From positions 45,544 to 105,284 of the IMG/VR virus record IMGVR_UViG_3300030101_004148: a stretch of 59,741 nt of DNA; one strand, written 5' to 3'. This document shows positions 7,603-14,248 of this stretch, piece after piece. Numbering within the stretch: position 1 is the first letter of the stretch; every line of letters starts with the position of its first letter. The position numbers and the translations under genes are program-made. The stretch is from a virus. The notes under the pieces are model-generated. The model did not search any database. It was not told the origin of the DNA and saw only the letters and a list, made by a program, of their open reading frames with translations.

Positions 7603-7791
7603 TTATTTTTTTGGTGGAGGCACTCTATCTATTTTTCTTGGAACATAAGGTATACTTATAAATGAAGGTACCGCCTTAACTTCCGTAGATTTTGCCTTTT
7701 CAACTTCTACTTTAATTTTAGTTTCTTTTTTAACCACTGGTTTTTTTACCACTGACTTCTTTTTTGAAACTGGTTTTTTTGCTTTCGCCAT
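7603..7791 (-). CDS. Lys/Val/Pro-rich low-complexity protein (62 aa)
   Basis: The start at 7791 (MAKAKKPVSKKKSVVKKPVV) is preferred over an upstream in-frame codon at 7839 because the latter would overlap the neighbouring gene and lacks the typical start. The first half is composed of K-K-P/V repeats; the second half is SFISIPYVPRKIDRVPPPKK. Disordered, positively charged, no Cys. Member of the basic-protein cluster; it could bind nucleic acid or the capsid interior. Confidence 0.5.
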   Translation of the reverse strand: MAKAKKPVSKKKSVVKKPVVKKETKIKVEVEKAKSTEVKAVPSFISIPYVPRKIDRVPPPKK

Positions 7792-7807
7792 GTTATTAAA
7801 TTTAATT

Positions 7808-7999
7808 TTACTTTGCCTTACAGCCAAAATTATTGGCATAGTTGGCCATTTTTACTACAGCAGGAGAAAATTTATCTGTATTCTTCATAACTGCTGCTGC
7901 CGCCTGACAAGTTGACTTCTTAGGCATATTTTTTTTTACCCAATTAGTAAACTTACCTTGATTCTTTTCCTTTATTTGAGGAAATTTTTTTTTAGCCAT
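7808..7999 (-). CDS. Small conserved phage protein (63 aa)
   Basis: Basic N-terminus MAKKKFPQIKEKNQGKFTNW followed by STCQAAAAVMKNTDKFSPAV and KMANYANNFGCKAK. The pattern STC-AAAAVM-N ... S-VVKMANYA-NFGC is one I recall in other marine phages as an uncharacterised helical protein with two conserved Cys. Its ATG shares base 7999 with the stop of the 69-aa gene upstream. No function known. Confidence 0.6.
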   Translation of the reverse strand: MAKKKFPQIKEKNQGKFTNWVKKNMPKKSTCQAAAAVMKNTDKFSPAVVKMANYANNFGCKAK

Positions 8000-8208
8000 T
8001 ACTTAGAAATAAGTTTACTCAAGTGTGACTTAACACTACTTGGATAATGCTTTTCATATTTCATTGAGTGGTCGCCACCGTATGCGTGACCGTACATTTT
8101 TTTAGACATAGCTTTTGACTCGTCTCTTCTGTCTTTAAAAGACTGAGACTTTTTTCCATGCTTTGCGCCTAATGATTCGTCCAGTCTGTCGTTATAACCT
8201 TGTGCCAT
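7999..8208 (-). CDS. Small conserved charged protein (69 aa)
   Basis: MAQGYNDRLDESLGAKHGKK start, then SFKDRRDESKAMSKKMYGHA and a His-rich GGDHSMKYEKHYP stretch. The MAQGYNDRLDESLG start is recurrent in marine phages. Two DESx repeats (RLDESLG and RRDESKA) each follow an Arg. A TATATTTG promoter-like element lies 21 bp upstream (8229-8236). Function unknown. Confidence 0.6.
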   Translation of the reverse strand: MAQGYNDRLDESLGAKHGKKSQSFKDRRDESKAMSKKMYGHAYGGDHSMKYEKHYPSSVKSHLSKLISK

Positions 8209-8228
8209 AATATTTATTTTTAATTATA

Positions 8229-8236
8229 CAAATATA
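8229..8236 (-). promoter_or_regulatory. Bacteroidetes-type -7 element TATATTTG
   Basis: On the minus strand this reads TATATTTG, matching the Bacteroidetes -7 consensus TAnnTTTG, in the 54-bp gap upstream of the 69-aa gene. A -33 TTTG is not evident. It would drive the small-gene run from 8208 downward. Confidence 0.45.
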
Positions 8237-8262
8237 CTAATTTATTAATTTTACTTTTAGCC

Positions 8263-8775
8263 TTAGTCATAAGGGTTAAAAGTTCTTTTTCTTTTTCTTC
8301 TTGTTTCTCTAATTTTTTTTCTTCCCTTGCTTCCTTGAAACAAGTCTTTGTTTTTGCTTTGCCTTACAACTTTTACATTGCCAATTTTATTTCCTACTCT
8401 AATTACTGGGTCAGGCCCTGGTACAGATATAGTACTCAACCCTTGACTTTTAAGAACACTTACCTTTTTTTGCTTTTTCCTTTTTTGCATTTTAGGCTTT
8501 CTCATTGACATTTTAGCTTTTTTTCGTGTAGGCAAAGGGCCGCCTTTTCCATCGTCATCCATAAACTTAGTTTTTACGAACTTTACTGATCCGTCTTTTT
8601 GTTTGACGTATTTTCCCATGTTGTTTGGGGCATAAGCCTTTTGTGTATTAAGAAGTGCTGCACCTACGCCCAAAGCACCAGATAATAATTTTTTACCAGC
8701 TCTTTTAAGTCCGGCCTTAACCATTTCTTTTACTGCAACTCTTTTTGCTTTTTTCCTGTCTTTTAATTTGCTCAT
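8263..8775 (-). CDS. Very basic Lys/Arg-rich protein with KxMxMRKPKM motif (170 aa)
   Basis: Starts MSKLKDRKKAKRVAVKEMVK, then a short Ala/Gly/Leu helix (LLSGALGVGAALLNTQKAYA) that could insert in or lie on a membrane. A basic stretch KKAKMSMRKPKMQKRKKQKK follows, the same Lys-Met pattern as in three neighbouring proteins. The C-terminus is RRKRKRTFNPYD. The ATG overlaps the stop of the 45-aa gene (ATGA). It may be a DNA-condensing or membrane-active minor virion protein; not established. Confidence 0.55.
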   Translation of the reverse strand: MSKLKDRKKAKRVAVKEMVKAGLKRAGKKLLSGALGVGAALLNTQKAYAPNNMGKYVKQKDGSVKFVKTKFMDDDGKGGPLPTRKKAKMSMRKPKMQKRKKQKKVSVLKSQGLSTISVPGPDPVIRVGNKIGNVKVVRQSKNKDLFQGSKGRKKIRETRRKRKRTFNPYD

Positions 8776-8909
8776 CTTCCTTGTCCTCTATATAATCGAC
8801 CCGCATAGTATTTACCGTTTACTTGTTTTGTGTGACGGTTTTTACTGTGAATACCTGGTCTTTTTTTATGAGACTTTTGTTTATAGTTATTAATTACTTT
8901 GCGTGGCAT
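8772..8909 (-). CDS. Small basic protein ending YRGQGR (45 aa)
   Basis: ATG at 8909, stop TGA at 8772-8774. The sequence MPRKVINNYKQKSHKKRPGI followed by HSKNRHTKQ and YYAGRLYRGQGR matches a recurrent small phage protein pattern (KKRPG-H-K ... Y-GQGR). It is directly adjacent to the 90-aa gene and overlaps the 170-aa gene by 4 bp, so it is translated in a coupled run. Function unknown; nucleic-acid binding is plausible from charge. Confidence 0.6.
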   Translation of the reverse strand: MPRKVINNYKQKSHKKRPGIHSKNRHTKQVNGKYYAGRLYRGQGR

Positions 8910-9182
8910 TTACATTTTTTTCTTCATCGCCATTGATGGCTTTTTCTTCATCGCCATTTTAGGCTTTTTCTTCGCCATCATATTTGGGTTTACTGCACAA
9001 CCTACATATTTTCTTCCTCTGTAGATTCTACTTTTTCTTGGACAAGCTCTTGCTTTGCTTTCAAGTTTTCTTGCTCTATCGAGCTTACGTTCCATTTTTC
9101 TGATTTTACCTTTGCTTCTGGCTTTATCAGCTTGGTCGTACTTTCTATCTGCTCTACGCATTAGTCTTTCGTATCTTGGCAT
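8910..9182 (-). CDS. Arg/Lys-rich helical protein with C-terminal KKPxMAMKKK repeats (90 aa)
   Basis: The N-terminal 50 residues (MPRYERLMRRADRKYDQADK and following) are a charged helix with R-K-D-A periodicity. A central CPRKSRIYRGRKYVGCAV hairpin-like segment carries two Cys. The C-terminus has tandem KKKPKMAMKKKPSMAMKKKM repeats. This repeat resembles the KPKMAMKKP of the 323-aa protein. Upstream leader contains TAACCCTTTAAAT. A role in genome condensation or capsid packing is inference. Confidence 0.55.
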   Translation of the reverse strand: MPRYERLMRRADRKYDQADKARSKGKIRKMERKLDRARKLESKARACPRKSRIYRGRKYVGCAVNPNMMAKKKPKMAMKKKPSMAMKKKM

Positions 9183-9200
9183 AATTTTAAATTTAAAGGG

Positions 9201-9581
9201 TTATTTTTTATAATACATTTTTGGTTTCTGAATTGCATTTAACATCATTGGTTTCTTCATTGACATCTTTGCTTTTTTCTCTTTTATAGTATCAACTACT
9301 TTCTTGCCTTCTTTGATAGCGCCTGAAATATTTCCTTTTCTAACATTTCTATAAGTTCCATATAATCCTTGAGCAACTCTTCCTACTTTACTGTCCTTGA
9401 CTTTATTCACTGTGTCTTGAACTTTTTTTACAGTTCTTCCGACTCCAGTTTTGCCTGAACTAATAATCTTGCTCCTTCGTTTGCTTAATTTTTTAACCTT
9501 TTTGTTTTTGCCTCGTATACCGGCTTTCACAATTTTATCTTGTAGTTTTGAAATTCTTTTGTTAGCTATTTTGCTGGGCAT
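9201..9581 (-). CDS. Basic protein with C-terminal KKPMMLNAIQK tag (126 aa)
   Basis: Starts MPSKIANKRISKLQDKIVKA; highly basic, with a helical centre (TVKKVQDTVNKVKDSKVGRV) and a Gly-containing patch. The C-terminus is KMSMKKPMMLNAIQKPKMYY plus KK. Eleven of its residues, KKPMMLNAIQK, are identical to the N-terminus of the 323-aa protein at 3039-4010. It is the first gene of the minus-strand basic cluster and has a TATCTTTG element 24 bp upstream. Function unknown. Confidence 0.55.
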   Translation of the reverse strand: MPSKIANKRISKLQDKIVKAGIRGKNKKVKKLSKRRSKIISSGKTGVGRTVKKVQDTVNKVKDSKVGRVAQGLYGTYRNVRKGNISGAIKEGKKVVDTIKEKKAKMSMKKPMMLNAIQKPKMYYKK

Positions 9582-9604
9582 GAGTTTTCGTTTTTGTATA
9601 TTTA

Positions 9605-9612
9605 CAAAGATA
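9605..9612 (-). promoter_or_regulatory. Bacteroidetes-type -7 element TATCTTTG
   Basis: In the 59-bp divergent gap 9582-9640. The minus strand reads TATCTTTG, matching TAnnTTTG, 24 bp upstream of the 126-aa gene. A -33 box is not obvious. This is probably the promoter of the basic-protein cluster. Confidence 0.5.
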
Positions 9613-9640
9613 TATAATTAAATCATATTTAATTTAGACT

Positions 9641-10063
9641 ATGGGTGCTGCACCAGACCATGACTATTTAAAATACTGGCGAGTCATAAAATACTTTGCG
9701 AAGAGAAAATACCAGGTATCATCTGCTGACTTGGATATGCTTCTGTTTCTATATAGTGAGAAATACTTTAACAAAACAACATTTAAAGAGTACGGTCAGC
9801 TATTGTCCTGGGATGCCAATAGGTTTTATCGATTGATAAAACAGGGATATATACAAAAGTGGAGAGAAAAGACTGGCAGGCAGGCTACATTATATCAGCT
9901 TACATATAAAGCAAAACGCATGATAAGAAACATATATGACAAGTTGAATGGTGAGGATTACCCGACCACCTATGTAAACAACCCTTTATTTAAACATGAC
10001 GTTTCTTTTAGAGATAAAGTCTATAGGAATTTTATGAAAAGTATAAATGAAGAGGATTTATAG
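9641..10063 (+). CDS. Putative winged-helix DNA-binding protein (140 aa)
   Basis: A lone plus-strand gene inside a minus-strand block. Residues 20-100 look like a winged helix: helices around SSADLDMLLFLYSEKYFNK and FKEYGQLLSWDANRFYRLIK, then a strand-turn-strand WREKTGRQATLYQLTYKAKR, much as in MarR/PadR-like regulators. No ligand domain is evident. It is divergent from the basic-protein cluster and convergent with groES, overlapping its end by 6 bp. It could repress or activate late minus-strand transcription. Regulator identity is inference. Confidence 0.55.
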   Translation: MGAAPDHDYLKYWRVIKYFAKRKYQVSSADLDMLLFLYSEKYFNKTTFKEYGQLLSWDANRFYRLIKQGYIQKWREKTGRQATLYQLTYKAKRMIRNIYDKLNGEDYPTTYVNNPLFKHDVSFRDKVYRNFMKSINEEDL

Positions 10064-10315
10064 AACTACAACTACATCTCTTTCTTGAATAATAGTATAT
10101 GTAGTGTCTTCTATAATCATTTTGTGCCCGGCTGCATTATCATAATAAATAACATCCCCCTCATTCATTGTATCAACGTGGTCTCCCACTTTGTATACTT
10201 TCGCTTTATGATAACGTAATGAGTTTATATCTTCATTAGACAAAAGCAAACCAGACTTAGTCTTATATTCTTCATTTATTTCTTGTATCAGTATATACTT
10301 ACCTATCGGTTTCAT
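10058..10315 (-). CDS. groES: GroES-like co-chaperonin (85 aa)
   Basis: Starts MKPIGKYILIQEINEEYKTK and continues SGLLLSNEDIN, the position of the GroES mobile loop; LLL replaces the usual IVL that binds GroEL. The GroES-like beta-barrel features follow: KVYKVGDHVDTMNEGDVIYY, the hairpin AGHKMIIEDTTY, and a final TIIQERDVVVVL as in the ESDILAIV end of GroES. Length (85 aa) is slightly shorter than the usual 95-97. It is the last gene of a groEL-small gene-groES run and probably caps the phage GroEL, assisting folding of virion proteins such as the capsid. Stop overlaps the convergent plus gene. Confidence 0.8.
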   Translation of the reverse strand: MKPIGKYILIQEINEEYKTKSGLLLSNEDINSLRYHKAKVYKVGDHVDTMNEGDVIYYDNAAGHKMIIEDTTYTIIQERDVVVVL

Positions 10316-10457
10316 TTACTGCTTTTTCTTTAATAGCTACATAAGTTTTTGTTTTACAAGAAATCACATATCCTCTGCGTCTTAGAAGCTCTATAGCTTT
10401 CTCTTCAGCTTCTCTTTCTTTTCTTGCTAACTCAAATAAATAATTGTGTATTGGCAT
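10299..10457 (-). CDS. Small charged protein between groEL and groES (52 aa)
   Basis: ATG at 10457, stop TAA at 10299-10301, overlapping the groES start by 17 bp. It starts MPIHNYLFELARKEREAEEK, a charged helix, followed by AIELLRRRGYVISCKTKTYV. Gap to groEL is 10 bp. The overlap suggests translational coupling of groES. No known family recognised; a regulator or adaptor of the chaperonin is only a possibility. Confidence 0.5.
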   Translation of the reverse strand: MPIHNYLFELARKEREAEEKAIELLRRRGYVISCKTKTYVAIKEKAVNETDR

Positions 10458-10467
10458 AATATTAATT

Positions 10468-12081
10468 TTAAGATTTAATCCTTGCGTGTGTTACTATGGC
10501 GTTTGTACTTAGAATCGTAGAGGCAACGCTGCTTGAATTTAGCAAAGCGTTTTTAGTTACTTTGAGCGGATCAATTATACCTATGGTATACATATTTCCA
10601 TACTCCTCTTCTTTTACATCAAACCCATAATTATATTTCTGTAACTCTCTAAAGTCTTCAAGTCTGTTTTCAATCTCTGTTTTATCGAGTCCAGAATTTT
10701 CAATGATTTGTTGCATAGGCGCTCGAATGGCTGCCTTTACTATTTGCATTGCTGTTGAATAGTCTTTATCGTGAGACAATAAGCTTTTTAATTTGAATGA
10801 TGCGTTATACAAAGCAAGCCCTCCACCCGGAAGTATACCTTCCTCGAGTGCGGAACGCACTGCACATACCGAGTCATCGACTCGGTCAAATTTTTCTTTT
10901 TGCTCCACATCACTATTACCTCCAACATAAATACATCCGATAGCACCAGCTAAGCTGGCGATTCTTTCGCTGATAAATTTTCTATCAACTTGTTCCGCTG
11001 TATTTTCTTTGGCTTCTTGTAATTGTTTGATACGCTCTTTTACCTCTTCAGTTGGTTCAGCGTTTTTAATTAAGACTGTGTTGTGTTTACCTGCAATAAT
11101 TTTATCTGCATGACCTAAATCATTTATGTTAAGTAATGACAAGTCATCACCGGTAGCTTCTGAAAAATATTTTGCACCTACGGAAAGCGCTATGTCTTGC
11201 ATCAGCTCGTGTTGTTTATAACCAAATGAGGGTGCTGAAACATTGCAAAGCTTTAAGTTATTTCTCATTACGTTTGCTGCTAATGTATTTACGACATTAG
11301 GTGAACAGTTTGCAATTATTAAAAGCGTTTCGTTATTTTGAATGACCGGCTTTAATACATTTTCTATTTGTAATATATTGTCTATGTCGTGGTCACAAAC
11401 TAAAACTTTTACATTTTCATAAATACACTCATCTTTCTTTTGATTATTAATAAACAAATTAGAAGTGTAGCCTCTATCTATTTTTATTCCGTTTGTAATC
11501 TCTGCATAAGTCTCGTGGTTTTGAGATTTCTCAACTGTTAAGATTCCGTCTTTACCAACCTTCTCGTAAGCCTGGTGAATTATCGAGCCAATCTCTGAAT
11601 CATTGTTGGCAGAAATTTTAGCTACGTTTAATAAACTCTTTTTGTTTATCTTTTTAGAATTTTTTTCTAACAACTTAATAACTTCCTGCACAATATCTTG
11701 TATATACCTAACAACTTGTGTGGTGTTATTAGATGATGAAATAAATTGTGTTCCAGCTTTCATAAAGGCTTCAGCTAAAACGATAGCTGTAGTGGTTCCG
11801 TCTCCGGCAGAGTTTGCAGTTCTGGTTGCTGCATCTTTCATCATTTGTATTGCTAAGTTTTCGACTGGATCATCCAAGTATATTCCTTTGGCTACGGTAA
11901 CTCCGTCTTTGGTAATTGTAATTCCTCCTAAATGTTCGGGTGATTCAATAAGAACTGTGTGGCCGCTTGGGCCGAGCGTACTTTTTACTGCTTTCGCAAT
12001 ACTGGTAATTCCTGAAATAAGTTTCTCTCTACCGTTTGTACCGAAATGTAAGTCTTTCGGAATATATCCTTGTTTTGTCAT
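10468..12081 (-). CDS. groEL: GroEL-like chaperonin, 60-kDa class (537 aa)
   Basis: Near full length (GroEL about 548). Diagnostic ATP-binding and hydrolysis motifs are present: STLGPSGHTV near residue 35, ITKDGVTVAK, SAGDGTTTAIVLAEA near 90, ISANNDSEIG and VDDSV-AVRSALEEGILPGGG, including the catalytic Asp of the VEDAL position. The C-terminus ends HARIKS without the GGM repeat tail, as in several phage chaperonins. It probably forms a ring that folds phage structural proteins. It is followed by a 52-aa gene and groES. A TATCTTTA element lies at 12105-12112, 24 bp upstream. Confidence 0.95.
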   Translation of the reverse strand: MTKQGYIPKDLHFGTNGREKLISGITSIAKAVKSTLGPSGHTVLIESPEHLGGITITKDGVTVAKGIYLDDPVENLAIQMMKDAATRTANSAGDGTTTAIVLAEAFMKAGTQFISSSNNTTQVVRYIQDIVQEVIKLLEKNSKKINKKSLLNVAKISANNDSEIGSIIHQAYEKVGKDGILTVEKSQNHETYAEITNGIKIDRGYTSNLFINNQKKDECIYENVKVLVCDHDIDNILQIENVLKPVIQNNETLLIIANCSPNVVNTLAANVMRNNLKLCNVSAPSFGYKQHELMQDIALSVGAKYFSEATGDDLSLLNINDLGHADKIIAGKHNTVLIKNAEPTEEVKERIKQLQEAKENTAEQVDRKFISERIASLAGAIGCIYVGGNSDVEQKEKFDRVDDSVCAVRSALEEGILPGGGLALYNASFKLKSLLSHDKDYSTAMQIVKAAIRAPMQQIIENSGLDKTEIENRLEDFRELQKYNYGFDVKEEEYGNMYTIGIIDPLKVTKNALLNSSSVASTILSTNAIVTHARIKS

Positions 12082-12343
12082 TAAAATTAGATTTGATTAT
12101 GCAGTAAAGATATTAAAATAATTATAAATACATGACAGCTTTGTCAATTTTTTGTAAATTTTATAATGTATAGTAAAATATTTGTATGTATATATATTTT
12201 ATATGTAATTATTTCTCCACTTAAGTTGGAATCCTGGAATATAAATAAAATAATAGATGTAAATAACTGAAAATTAATAAATTAAGTCATTCCGCCTTTA
12301 TATTTTAAGTTGGAATACGTTCCAACTCTTTTGGAATAGGCGT
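12082..12343. other. Non-coding gap upstream of groEL with GTTGGAAT repeats
   Basis: AT-rich gap between groEL and the terminator of the 72-aa gene. It contains TAAAGATA at 12105-12112 (minus TATCTTTA), a probable groEL -7 element. GTTGGAAT occurs at 12225-12232 and again at 12309-12316 as part of a palindrome. No ORF with coding character or tRNA was seen. It likely holds the groEL promoter and possibly operator sites. Confidence 0.5.
12309..12326. promoter_or_regulatory. Palindromic operator-like site GTTGGAA-TACG-TTCCAAC
   Basis: Perfect 7-bp inverted arms with a 4-base spacer. The half-site GTTGGAA(T) also occurs at 12225 and at 20441, where it touches the primase-helicase start codon. 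It may be a repressor binding site or a small hairpin; it is not followed by a T-tract on either strand. Confidence 0.4.
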
Positions 12344-12372
12344 AAAAAAAGAGAGGCTGTGAATACCTCTCT
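12344..12372 (-). terminator. Rho-independent terminator after the 72-aa gene
   Basis: Stem AGAGAGG (12350-12356) and CCTCTCT (12366-12372) with a 9-base loop. On the minus strand the hairpin is followed by a run of T (A-run at 12344-12350). It lies 45 bp downstream of the minus-strand gene ending at 12417 and would insulate it from groEL. Confidence 0.75.
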
Positions 12373-12416
12373 TCTCAAACTTAATCAAAACAGAACAATT
12401 AGGGAAATCTGTATTT

Positions 12417-12635
12417 TTAGAAATATAATTGATTGAAATTCTTTTTATCTTCAGCAAGTTGAATAGCTTCTGCCATTTGATTTACCTTTCTGTCGTTCTT
12501 GACTGCTCTTTTTGCAGCTGCTGCTCTTGCTATACCTGTTTCTCCTGGCGGACGATCATTAATTAGTCTACCGTTCTTAATATATAGTCCGTCAACATAG
12601 TTTGAAGTTGCTGGGTCTTTGAATTTTCTAATCAT
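12417..12635 (-). CDS. Hypothetical protein (72 aa)
   Basis: Starts MIRKFKDPATSNYVDGLYIK, with a polar beta-like first half (NGRLINDRPPGETG) and an Ala/Lys-rich helical second half (RAAAAKRAVKNDRKVNQMAE). No signal peptide or membrane segment. It is the first minus-strand gene left of the divergent control region, has a TATCTTTA element at 12652-12659, and is closed by its own terminator, so it is a single-gene transcription unit, perhaps early and regulatory. No family recognised. Confidence 0.55.
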   Translation of the reverse strand: MIRKFKDPATSNYVDGLYIKNGRLINDRPPGETGIARAAAAKRAVKNDRKVNQMAEAIQLAEDKKNFNQLYF

Positions 12636-13088
12636 AACTATAAATTTTTTGTAAAGATATAAAAAAAATATTAGATGTGTGGAGTGTTAGGGCTATACTA
12701 TACTATACGCACGACATGCACAAAAAAAAAGTCAATATATTTTCGACACTCTGCAATATGTCAAAAAAATTTTTCCAAACTTTTTAGCTTTTTGTTTACG
12801 GGCTTCGGGAACGCTACCGAATCCGTTAAAAGTTGGGGGGCGGGGGCTGGTCTGTCTCATTTCACAGCACTTAAATAATTATTTTCGTTTGAGCCTTCCC
12901 CCGTTTATACCCCCACGAACAAATATAAAATAAAACTAAATCTAACCAGAAAGAGAACATAAGTGATTGACAATCAGCGACTTAAAAAATAATTACTAAT
13001 TTATTTGGATTATTCAAATATTATTTATTATCTTGCACAATGTATGCACAACGCACACACAAAATTAAGTTTAATTAAATAATAAATT
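12636..13088. other. Divergent non-coding control region, candidate origin
   Basis: 453 bp between the minus-strand 72-aa gene and the plus-strand early block. It is a patchwork: TAAAGATA at 12652-12659, CTATA repeats around 12693-12708, ATGCACAA at 12716-12723, a 9-bp imperfect hairpin at 12798-12826, G-rich 12833-12850 followed by C-runs 12897-12916, and TTGCACAA, ATGCACAA, CGCACACA at 13033-13059. The minus strand TATATTTG at 12920-12927 could be another promoter. No convincing ORF is present. Location at the switch of strands and the repeats suit an origin or a divergent promoter; both are inference. Confidence 0.5.
12798..12826. other. Hairpin in the divergent control region
   Basis: ACGG-gc-TTCGG, 8-base loop, CCGAA-t-CCGT: a 9-bp stem with a small internal bulge, in a GC-rich island of an otherwise AT-rich gap. 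It lacks a T-tract and so is not a typical terminator. It could be a structured RNA element or a replication-origin structure. Confidence 0.4.
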
Positions 13089-13550
13089 ATGTATTCTAAA
13101 CACATTGAAAAACACGCTAAAAAAATAGCAGATGCTGAATTAAACAAGCATTTAAAATTTTACAGAGAACACATTCCGAACAGCTACGACAAACAAAACA
13201 CGACAGAAGCAAAAGAGCAATATTTAAAAGACTCTGCTAAATATTACGGAGCTGAACTAACACGAATTAAAAAGGCTCTTTTAAATGGTCGTTTTTACGC
13301 TGGAGTCAAAAGCGTTTCCAGTTCAGGAATGAGCCGAACAATAACCCTTGCTTATATATATAAAAACAAACTGCACACAATCAGAGACAAAAACATTCTG
13401 GCACTTGCTGGAGTTTCTGCAAATGGTCGAATTGGTGGCTGTGGAATGGATATGTTATTCCATGCCCAATACACGCTATTTAATAACCTTCATAGAAGTT
13501 ATAAAGAGGCTAATTATACCAAAAGATTAAAGCAATATAATAATATATAA
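13089..13550 (+). CDS. Conserved phage protein with SSSGMSR and GGCGMDM-FH motifs (153 aa)
   Basis: First gene of the plus-strand early block. The N-terminal half is a charged helical region (EKHAKKIADAELNKHLKFYR). The C-terminal half has VSSSGMSRTITLAYI and IGGCGMDMLFHAQYTLFNNL, two motifs that I recognise from many unrelated phages, always in an uncharacterised protein. The GMSR and GCGMD residues look like an active or binding site. The stop is immediately followed by the 70-aa gene. Function unknown. Confidence 0.65.
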   Translation: MYSKHIEKHAKKIADAELNKHLKFYREHIPNSYDKQNTTEAKEQYLKDSAKYYGAELTRIKKALLNGRFYAGVKSVSSSGMSRTITLAYIYKNKLHTIRDKNILALAGVSANGRIGGCGMDMLFHAQYTLFNNLHRSYKEANYTKRLKQYNNI

Positions 13551-13551
13551 G

Positions 13552-13764
13552 ATGCACAGAATAGAAAGACAAATACTTAACAACGCCAACAAGCGAAGAA
13601 CTGAAAGACACAGACAACAAACGCACAAACAAAATTTTATTTCCTTGTGCTGTAATAAATTTATCAGCCCTTTAATAGTTCAGGAAGATTTAAAAAATCA
13701 TGGCTTGAACTGGCAAAGGCTGTTGATAATGGAAATAGAAGAATTTATAAATCAAAACTATTAA
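13552..13764 (+). CDS. Hypothetical basic protein (70 aa)
   Basis: Starts MHRIERQILNNANKRRTERH; Arg/His/Asn-rich first half, then CCNKFISPLIVQEDLKNHGL and a helical acidic end (MEIEEFINQNY). Gap of one base to the preceding gene and two bases to the following one. It may be a small DNA-binding or regulatory protein; no family recognised. Confidence 0.45.
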   Translation: MHRIERQILNNANKRRTERHRQQTHKQNFISLCCNKFISPLIVQEDLKNHGLNWQRLLIMEIEEFINQNY

Positions 13765-13766
13765 AG

Positions 13767-14156
13767 ATGAAAGAAGTAAAATTAATTCATAATAAAATTA
13801 GAGCAAATGAGGTAAATTTTACCTCCACCATTGAGCTGGAAAAACCTAAAACCTTCAGAGGTGAAAGAATTTTCAATGACGGAAAAATTTATGGAAACCA
13901 GCCAGAAAAAATAAAAGTTATAGAGCTTAACGGATATTATAATATTCAAGATGGCTCTTTTCAAATTCAATACTGGACTAAATCAGGCAGAATTTATGCC
14001 TATCAATTTGCTGAGCTTATAGGCTTAAATTTAGGCGACCAGCTTGATGATTTTGAAAGGTTTGTTATTGAGTCTTTAGACTTTGATATTAAAACGCCAG
14101 ACAACCCAAGCCAAGAAATTTGGCGACTTCCAAAAAATTTGATCCAAAATTCATAA
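13767..14156 (+). CDS. Hypothetical beta-rich protein (129 aa)
   Basis: Starts MKEVKLIHNKIRANEVNFTS; contains GYYNIQDGSFQIQYWTKSGR, a strand-rich middle, and an acidic DQLDDFERFVIESLDFDIK helix. No membrane segment, signal peptide or recognised catalytic motif. Third gene of the early run. Confidence 0.5.
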   Translation: MKEVKLIHNKIRANEVNFTSTIELEKPKTFRGERIFNDGKIYGNQPEKIKVIELNGYYNIQDGSFQIQYWTKSGRIYAYQFAELIGLNLGDQLDDFERFVIESLDFDIKTPDNPSQEIWRLPKNLIQNS

Positions 14157-14248
14157 AAAATGATTAGTGCGACAAGTATAAAAAAACTATGTGCATGGAA
14201 TTGTCCGAGAAATCACACACTAATTATTTTAAAATTAAATTAAATTAA

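Noticed and set aside
12833-12850. G-quadruplex in the G-rich stretch
   Set aside because: Only two long G-runs lie close together; four short runs with proper spacing are not present.
12675-12878. Plus-strand frame of 67 aa in the divergent control region
   Set aside because: Composition follows the repeats and GC-rich hairpin, no conserved character, and it lies over structured non-coding DNA.
14160-14243. 27-aa frame (MISATSIKKLCAWNC) between early genes
   Set aside because: Too short, no coupling to neighbours and no repeated family features.
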